From: Chitinophagaceae bacterium
GTDB taxonomy: Bacteria > Bacteroidota > Bacteroidia > Chitinophagales > Chitinophagaceae
Length of the DNA stretch: 48,701 nucleotides
Direction of reading: 5' to 3'
Assembly (NCBI GenBank): GCA_004322015.1
Contig: SCQT01000012.1
Coordinates: 1 to 48,701, forward strand
The stretch's first letter is position 1; the number at the start of each line of letters is the position of its first letter. Of this stretch, positions 43,601 through 48,701 are shown in pieces. The position numbers were made by a program, and so were the translations under genes. Under the pieces are notes generated by a model. The model ran no database searches, had not been told where the DNA came from, and saw only the letters and a list, made by a program, of their open reading frames with translations.

Positions 43601-46093
43601 TCCGGGGCAAACTGTAGTATCTGAAGGTTGCGTATTAATTACCACATAATTGGGAATATTTTGATATTCATAAGCTCCCATATCTACAATGCCGCCGGTA
43701 GTTTGCTGAAAGATACGCGGATTACCATCCAGATCAGTGGGATCATTAGCAGGTAATGCCTGATTGCTGCCTTTATTTACAGCAGGACTTCCTGCCTGCA
43801 AACGATAGTTACCATTGGAAAAAGGAGCATTAGTGTATAAAGGGCTATTGTTGAATTTGGGATTGGCGGTATCGGGCAAATTACCGGAACCTCCGCCTTG
43901 CCAGCCTTGTACCACACTGTAAGTGACGGCTGTATTATTTCCCGAAATCCCATCACTGTTTGCCCAAATAATGGAATTAGTCAGCGTAGGAGAAGATGTA
44001 TTCTGATTATTCATCCCTCCACCGCTTCCTGAGGGCGCTTTGTTCCCTGCAAGAGTACAATTAATCAGTATGGGAGAAGAGGTGTAGTTATATATTCCGC
44101 CTCCACCGCCAAAACCGGTTGCACCGGTTAAATTACCGGAGAATAAACAGTTTACTATGGTGGGAGAAGACAATTCATTGAGCATTCCGCCTCCGTAAGT
44201 ACTGGAAGTATTCCCTGAAAATATACAGTTAATAATAAACGGAGACGATTGGCTGTTAAACATTCCACCTCCATTGACAGTTCCGGTATTTCCAATAAAG
44301 TTACATTGAGAAATAGTCGGAGATGAATTGTAGTTATACATACCCCCGCCATTGGCTGCTTTCCCGCCGGTAATGATAAATCCGTTGATCAGGGCGGTAT
44401 TGGAAAGCGCGTTACTGTCATTCCTGATGACATTACTGCCATTGCCCTTTAAAATACTTGTCAGGCCGGCGCTTAAATTACGTTGTGAAATACTGGTTTC
44501 GTTACCTTGAAAGCTGCCGTATATCTTTACATTTTTGCCCATCACGAATGATTGCCCCGAAGCGGGACTGTAAGTGCCCTGCGCCACCCAGATCTGGCGA
44601 ATGGAGGTGTCCGTATTGGTTGCTGCAAGCGCAATATTAAGAGAGTCAATGGCATTAGCCCAACTGCTGCCATCTCCGCCGCCTGAAGCGCCGCTGTTTA
44701 CATAAACGATTCCACCGGCATTGGGAAAAACAAGATATTGATCCTCATAGGCGCCTAAATCAACAATCCCCCCCACAATCCTCCTGGCGCCGGCGAGGTC
44801 AATTGTATCATTTGCATGTAAGGCTGCATTATTACCTGCATTGATACAAAGACTGCCGGTAAGCAGTTGATAATTGCCATTTGTAAATGGAGCTGCGGTA
44901 TAAGCCGGCGCATCTGTGAATAAAGGATTGACCGTTCCTGCCAGGTTTCCATTTGTTCCGCCCTGAACTCCTTGAATTAAACTATAAGTAATAACAGGAT
45001 TACTTCCGTTATTAGTTATACCATCGCTGTTTCCCCAGATAATGCTATTGGTGATGATTGGTGAAGAGTTTTGATCATAGATGCCTCCTCCGTTGCCGGA
45101 TGATACATTGTTTCCGGAGACAGTGCAATTGATGAGCACAGGGGCGGCATTCTGATTATACATTGCGCCTCCTTGTCCTATGGATACACTGTTTCCGGTA
45201 AAACCGCCATTTGTGATAACGGGGTTGGAACTGATATTTTGCATCCCCGCGCCCAAACTGGCGGAGTTGCCTGAAAAGCTGCAATTATTGAAAGTCCCGG
45301 AGGATCCGTTATTATTCTGTACCCCCCCTCCGGCACTGGCGGTATTGACGAAAAAGTTACATCTGTTAATGGCAGGAGCAGAGGAGGAGTCGTTGCAAAT
45401 ACCCCCCCCGTTTCCGGCATTGTTATTTGAAAAAATACAATTTGAAAGAGTGGGGGATGAGTGATTATTATACATGCCGCCACCGTTGAACAATACTTTA
45501 TTATTAGTGAAAGTACAGTTTGCAATAGTCGGGGAAACATTTATATTGATTATACCGCCGCCATTGTTGCCGTTGCCGTTAGTAATGGTAAACCCGTCTA
45601 AAACGGCGCTGTTAGTCAGGCCGTTATTATCATTGATCAGCACACTGTTAGAATTTCCTTCTAAAATACTGGTGTGTCCCGCTGCGAGGTTACGTTGGGA
45701 AAGCAGGGTCTCATTCCCCGCAAATCCACCATATATTGTAACGTTGTTTACCAGGAAAAATGAGATGCCTGATGCCGGCTGATAGGTTCCTCCGGCTACC
45801 CAGATTTGTTTTATTGAGGTATTGAAGGTGGCTGCCTCCATAGCATTATTCAAAGAATCCACTGCAGTGGACCAACTGCTGCCATTCCCGCCCGGTAAGG
45901 CATTTGCATTGACATATACCACCCCGTTTAAATCAGGGACTATTGCTGTGCCCGGTGCAGAGGCATTAGTATGCTCCTTACTGTATGGATTTACCTTTAT
46001 TGGCAGGTTTATTTCTGCCGGTTTGTGCAGGTAACTTGCGTAGGTGAGTACATAGCCCAATAATAAAAAGAGGGTAAAGGTCGGTTTTTTCAT
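40676..46093 (-). CDS. 1805-residue beta-helix/Ig adhesin with type IX secretion C-terminal domain
   Basis: A signal peptide (FTLFLLLGYVLTYAS) precedes two homologous right-handed beta-helix units (about 50-450 and 455-830). Each begins VYVN...GxGSSW and runs through Gly-rich GGGMYN repeats to GGIVDxGAYE(D/Y)Q, the choice-of-anchor pattern. Next come eight Ig-like modules, each with (T/N)xVCxGxxxxF and YQWQSSxD; a putative-Ig (PPGYVSVPYSQTL) module sits after the second. A final TASGAKNYQW module precedes the CHU_C domain (VSPNGDGKNDTWF, MIYDRAGRIIYHK, FIELLNGKW). It is secreted by the type IX system and probably a surface adhesin or carbohydrate-binding protein. The next gene on the same strand is its likely PorP/SprF partner. 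Confidence 0.9.
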   Translation of the reverse strand: MKKPTFTLFLLLGYVLTYASYLHKPAEINLPIKVNPYSKEHTNASAPGTAIVPDLNGVVYVNANALPGGNGSSWSTAVDSLNNAMEAATFNTSIKQIWVAGGTYQPASGISFFLVNNVTIYGGFAGNETLLSQRNLAAGHTSILEGNSNSVLINDNNGLTNSAVLDGFTITNGNGNNGGGIININVSPTIANCTFTNNKVLFNGGGMYNNHSSPTLSNCIFSNNNAGNGGGICNDSSSAPAINRCNFFVNTASAGGGVQNNNGSSGTFNNCSFSGNSASLGAGMQNISSNPVITNGGFTGNSVSIGQGGAMYNQNAAPVLINCTVSGNNVSSGNGGGIYDQNSSPIITNSIIWGNSDGITNNGSNPVITYSLIQGVQGGTNGNLAGTVNPLFTDAPAYTAAPFTNGNYQLLTGSLCINAGNNAALHANDTIDLAGARRIVGGIVDLGAYEDQYLVFPNAGGIVYVNSGASGGGDGSSWANAIDSLNIALAATNTDTSIRQIWVAQGTYSPASGQSFVMGKNVKIYGSFQGNETSISQRNLSAGLTSILKGNGSNVIRNDSNALSNTALINGFIITGGKAANGGGMYNYNSSPTISQCNFIGNTGTVNGGGMFNSQSSPFIINCIFSGNTSSTYGGGMLNELSSPTIVNCLFSGNLTGATGFGGGGGIYNYTSSPILINCTLAGNKAPSGSGGGMNNQNTSSPTLTNSIIWANSDGISGNNTAVTYSVVQGWQGGGSGNLPDTANPKFNNSPLYTNAPFSNGNYRLQAGSPAVNKGSNQALPANDPTDLDGNPRIFQQTTGGIVDMGAYEYQNIPNYVVINTQPSDTTVCPGANIFYAVAATGDGLLYQWQSSVDSGKTWNNEAGGTFDTLKISGVQATDNGDRYRVIITGSWNTDTSAIALLHVNLPPSIQAQPKDTTVDPGNSASFSIAASGTIIGYQWQSSADSGMTWNNISGATADTLLLSNITNAQNGYQYRVIAEGPCANDTSKSATLSVNPPVLILNPATLPPGYVSVPYSQTLTAQGGTPPYTYKETGTLPSGITFTNGSISGTPGATGSYPIKITVTDNSTGKGAPFSLTKDYTLTILSTGSCITVTSNPQSQTVCEGSNVSFGISANNATGYQWQSSADSGKTWNDIAGAASDSLSLSNVPFSKTPMQYQVIIESACGNQISGPATLTVRPKATISSQPVNQTVCDSSGTSFSVSASGTNLTYQWQSSSDKGKTWSNINGATDSILNIPNVTSADSGNQYRVLVESACSGVTSNAVTLQVTPMTTILKQPESQSACDSSQVFFAVSATGANLSYQWQSSVDRGTTWIDINGETKDTLMISQATTNNNNEQYRVILHGTCGNLVSAPAILTIVNQPTTVTTQPVNQTVCDSSNVIFNITATGPALSYQWQSSADSLTWTNIKGAIKDTLVLDTVTTAANSTFYRAVVSSFCENTFSAAARLTVNPSTDILIQPSNQNVCDSGNATFKVKASGTAIQYQWQTLTDSTTTWKNISGANADSLTISNVDSSDNGNRYRVIVSGTCGVVTSDSVLLTVFPVTTITLQPVNDTVCAGSAAQFKIKAVGHALQYQWQSSADGKTWNNVSGGNDSVLTISNVPANNSGAYYHVWVNSSCASLVSDSVILTVGAIPQIIITPQTNNPVPRGVLTQLTASGAKNYQWANSPGIQSGWTDSVLSIIPTQEATYTVTGTSALGCSSQQSYSIQLMTDKSLIVNNIVSPNGDGKNDTWFIKNITSFPNNEVMIYDRAGRIIYHKKDYDNQWDGTLNGYPLREGTYYYIFTANNGSQVFKGFIELLNGKW

Positions 46094-46336
46094 TCAGGAT
46101 AAATTACATGGTTAAAGAAAGGCAGTCGTCATAAGAGCGCATTCCTTTACCTCAATTAAGCGGTTGCGCGAAGGTTGGGCGTTTTCATCGCACACCTCCG
46201 GCAAACTAACTATAAAGGATATGGCGGCGTAAAGGAAATAAATAAAAATTATTTTTCAAAATAAGATTTGACCCTTGGTTATCCATAAAATGATAATTGT
46301 CTTAAATATTGTATTTTAGTCCCATAAACTACCATT
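46094..46336. other. 243-base divergent control region
   Basis: Separates the adhesin operon from glgB. On the plus strand, TATTTTAG at 46312-46319 is a near match to TAnnTTTG 17 bases before the glgB ATG, but no TTTG is at the right distance. On the minus strand TTAGTTTG (a one-mismatch -7) ends at about 46202. I see no other feature. Confidence 0.35.
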
Positions 46337-48490
46337 ATGGCACCTGCAAAGAAAGACTCTCCGAAACCTGCTAATAAGCCCGAAGGATCAACCCCTGCAA
46401 AAGCAACTAAACCTTCTGTGTCTCAGTCCGCCGTGAAAACGGCGCAAAGTAGCTCGCGGGCAAAGGCAAAAAAGGAGGCCGTGGTGAATCCCGCCGGGCA
46501 GCCTGAGCGCCGGGTAAAATCTCCAGAAACCGCCTCCGTTCAATGGCAATCTCTTCCGGGTGCGGTAGATATTAATAACCTGAAGCCCGTGGAGTCCCTG
46601 TCCATTTTTACCGATTTTGATATCGAATTATTCCAGGCTGGAAAACATTGCAGACTATATGAAAAATTAGGCGCTCATGAATTAGAGTACGAAGGTATAA
46701 AGGGAATATATTTTGCCGTATGGGCGCCCGATGCGGCCTTCGTGTCGGTAACAGGAGATTTTAATGGTTGGGATACGTTCGCTCATACTTTATATCCACG
46801 CTGGGATGAGTCGGGCATCTGGGAGGGATTTATTCCTCATTTACAGAAAGGTGCATTATACAAATATTTCATTCGCGGTAATAACGGAGATCATTTTTAT
46901 AAAGGAGACCCGTTTGCTCATTTCTGGGAAGTGAAGCCTAAAACAGCTTCTGTTATTTGGGATGTAAACTATGACTGGAAAGATAGTGCATGGATGCGGA
47001 CCCGTAGCAAAAAAAATTCATTGGAATCCCCTTTTTCCGTGTATGAATTGCATCTGGCTTCCTGGCGCAGGCCTGATCCTGATAATGAAGATATTTATTA
47101 TTCTTATGAAGAGATAACTAAGCAATTAGTGCCTTACGTAAAAGAAATGGGGTTCACGCATGTGGAGTTTATGCCGGTCATGGAGCATCCTTATGACGGT
47201 TCATGGGGCTACCAGCAGACGGGATATTTTGCACCCACTTCGCGTTTCGGCAATCCGCAGGAGTTTATGCAATTGGTAGAAGCTTTGCATAAAGAAAATA
47301 TCGGCGTGATTTTAGACTGGGTTCCTTCCCATTTTCCTTATGACGCCCACGGTCTTTATCGCTTTGATGGCTCCAATGTGTATGAATATGCAGATATGCG
47401 TAAGGGTTTTCAGCCTGACTGGAACAGCTATATTTTTAACTATGGAAGAAATGAAGTACGTTCTTTTCTTATCAGCAATGCACTTTTCTGGTTTGATAAG
47501 TTTCATGCAGACGGATTAAGGGTGGATGCGGTGGCCTCTATTATTTATTTGGATTATTCACGCAAGGAGGGGGGGTGGGAACCCAACCGGTATGGCGGCA
47601 GAGAGAACCTGGAGGCTATAGATTTTTTAAGAGAATTAAATGAAACTATTTACAGGGAATACCCCGATGTCCAAACTATTGCCGAGGAATCCACTTCTTA
47701 TTACGGGGTCTCCAAACCGGTGTACATGGGCGGATTAGGTTTTGGAATGAAATGGATGATGGGATGGATGCATGACACATTAAATTATTTCAAGCGTGAT
47801 CCTTTCTATCGTCAATGGCATCAGAACCAGATCACTTTCAGCATTTTGTATGCCTTCAGCGAGAATTTCATGCTGCCCTTGTCCCATGATGAGGTAGTAC
47901 ATGGCAAGTCGCCGCTGATTTATAAAATGCCGGGGGATGAATGGCAGCGTTTTGCCAACCTGCGTACCTTATATACCTACATGTTCACACATCCCGGTAC
48001 CAAACTTTTATTTATGGGCGGCGAATTTGCCGAAACCGGCGAATGGAATTATAAAAGGGAGCTGAACTGGGGATTACTCCAATACAAACCGCATAAAGGC
48101 ATGCAACAATTGATCAGGGATCTGAATGCACTGTATGTTAATGAACCCGCCTTGTATGAGAAGCAATTCAGTTATGAAGGCTTTGAATGGAACGATCTTT
48201 CTGATCAGCAAAACAGTGTCATGATTTATTATCGCAAGGGTAAAAAAGCAAATGACACGTTGTTGATTATTTTAAATATGACCCCGGTCGTGCGGGAATA
48301 TTATCGGGTCGGTGTATTTCTTTCTGAGGCATGGAAAGAAATATTCAACAGCGATAATACGAAATATTGGGGCGGAGGTGTTGTAAATCATGGGGTTATT
48401 AAAATCAGTAAAGAGCCTCATAATGGTAAACAAAATTCGATGCAGCTTACTCTCCCCCCTCTCGGCGCAGTAGTTTTAAAACAGGCTTAG
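46337..48490 (+). CDS. glgB: 1,4-alpha-glucan branching enzyme with basic Lys/Pro/Ala N-terminal extension
   Basis: 717 residues. About 95 residues of a Lys/Ala/Pro/Ser-rich, disorder-like extension come first. Then a CBM48 domain (AVWAPDAAFVSVTGDFNGWD, about 130-150) and the GH13 core. Catalytic features are GLRVDAVAS with nucleophile Asp397, IAEEST with Glu450 and LPLSHDEVVHGK for the third Asp; YAPTSRFG-like YFAPTSRFG is also present. This fits GlgB, which makes alpha-1,6 branches in glycogen. There is no signal peptide, so it acts in the cytoplasm, unlike the neighbouring secreted amylase. A 7-base G run lies at 47569-47575. No glgA or glgC is in the window. Confidence 0.94.
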   Translation: MAPAKKDSPKPANKPEGSTPAKATKPSVSQSAVKTAQSSSRAKAKKEAVVNPAGQPERRVKSPETASVQWQSLPGAVDINNLKPVESLSIFTDFDIELFQAGKHCRLYEKLGAHELEYEGIKGIYFAVWAPDAAFVSVTGDFNGWDTFAHTLYPRWDESGIWEGFIPHLQKGALYKYFIRGNNGDHFYKGDPFAHFWEVKPKTASVIWDVNYDWKDSAWMRTRSKKNSLESPFSVYELHLASWRRPDPDNEDIYYSYEEITKQLVPYVKEMGFTHVEFMPVMEHPYDGSWGYQQTGYFAPTSRFGNPQEFMQLVEALHKENIGVILDWVPSHFPYDAHGLYRFDGSNVYEYADMRKGFQPDWNSYIFNYGRNEVRSFLISNALFWFDKFHADGLRVDAVASIIYLDYSRKEGGWEPNRYGGRENLEAIDFLRELNETIYREYPDVQTIAEESTSYYGVSKPVYMGGLGFGMKWMMGWMHDTLNYFKRDPFYRQWHQNQITFSILYAFSENFMLPLSHDEVVHGKSPLIYKMPGDEWQRFANLRTLYTYMFTHPGTKLLFMGGEFAETGEWNYKRELNWGLLQYKPHKGMQQLIRDLNALYVNEPALYEKQFSYEGFEWNDLSDQQNSVMIYYRKGKKANDTLLIILNMTPVVREYYRVGVFLSEAWKEIFNSDNTKYWGGGVVNHGVIKISKEPHNGKQNSMQLTLPPLGAVVLKQA

Positions 48491-48516
48491 TAAAGAACTT
48501 TTATTGTGATATTAAA

Positions 48517-48564
48517 CCTTTCTTTTTCCGGAGAGTCTTAGAAACACATCCGGATAAAAAAGGG
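48517..48564. repeat. Imperfect inverted repeat between glgB and the next gene
   Basis: The left arm (48517-48532, ends TTTTTCCGGA) and right arm (48549-48564, begins TCCGGATAAAAA) form a 5-bp CCGGA-type core with A/T-rich extensions and one bulge, around a 16-base loop. It could be a weak terminator of glgB or part of the next gene's leader. Confidence 0.35.
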
Positions 48565-48601
48565 AGTAAAATCCTATTATCAACTTTAAAAATCAAAAAC
48601 T

Positions 48602-48701
48602 ATGAAACCATTATCAAAAATTCTACTGGTGCCTGCGGTATTATTATTTGCAGGTCCCGCCTTTGCTCAATCGGTGAGTACAGGCGTTACTACCGGTGTC
48701 A
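48602..48701 (+). CDS. Start of a secreted protein (cut by window end)
   Basis: The ATG at 48602 opens MKPLSKILLVPAVLLFAGP, a clear signal peptide with cleavage expected after AFA, before QSVSTG. Only 33 residues lie in the window, so the family cannot be named. The mature start is Ser/Thr/Val/Gly-rich. Confidence 0.6.
   Translation, partial: MKPLSKILLVPAVLLFAGPAFAQSVSTGVTTGV

Noticed and set aside
45178-45782. Overlapping frames on both strands within the adhesin
   Set aside because: Low-complexity frames mirroring the GGGMYN beta-helix repeats; the 1805-residue frame explains the region fully.

Overview
The window reads as a chromosomal segment of a Bacteroidota bacterium, most likely of the Chitinophagaceae/Sphingobacteriales kind. 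Four things point there: two giant secreted proteins with the gliding-motility/type IX secretion C-terminal domain (CHU_C type), a PorP/SprF-family protein beside one of them, a DUF4295 gene after rpmB-rpmG, and promoter candidates of the Bacteroidota form TTTG-N18-20-TAnnTTTG. There are no rRNA or tRNA genes, CRISPR arrays, complete insertion sequences or prophage genes that I can see. Both ends cut a gene.

Layout. 1-412 is the 3' end of a tryptophanase. 413-2490 is a small AT-rich accessory patch: a membrane-anchored winged-helix-like protein, a protein joining a sigma-region-4-like HTH to an RNA polymerase alpha C-terminal-like domain, and an orphan Rpn-type repetitive tail between short GC-rich hairpins. 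2505-6780 holds a 2H phosphoesterase and, divergently, the methylcitrate operon prpB-prpC-prpD. 6791-9535 (minus) is lemA, two TPM-domain genes and a lipoprotein. 9637-16296 (minus) carries an M1 metallopeptidase, a PepSY-like protein, rsmI, purS, a DUF433/DUF5615 toxin-antitoxin pair, pssA and an M24 aminopeptidase.

16434-20872 has an S10-type serine carboxypeptidase facing a 964-residue secreted HEXXH, beta-propeller and beta-barrel protein. 20973-24234 has sdaA, an HU/CCDC81-like and SPOR-like membrane protein, and the rpmB-rpmG-DUF4295 operon with a promoter and a terminator. 24639-28619 has a DUF2130 protein, a macrodomain hydrolase overlapping an O6-alkylguanine-DNA methyltransferase, a lipoprotein and a conserved hypothetical. 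28686-30853 is a heterodisulfide-reductase-like iron-sulfur pair. 30928-37713 has a PyrR-like phosphoribosyltransferase, a 1486-residue PKD adhesin and recN. 37795-48490 has a secreted GH13 amylase, a PorP/SprF plus beta-helix/Ig adhesin pair, and glgB with an unusual basic N-terminal extension.

The most unexpected pattern is not a gene. Many gene gaps are filled with degenerate tandem heptanucleotides of several sequence families (ACTGYYT, TGATNTR, TTGTTCC, GGTWTCR, TTCAGGT). They repeatedly begin at, or run into, stop codons. Together with the sigma4/alphaCTD fusion, this is what I would look at first.
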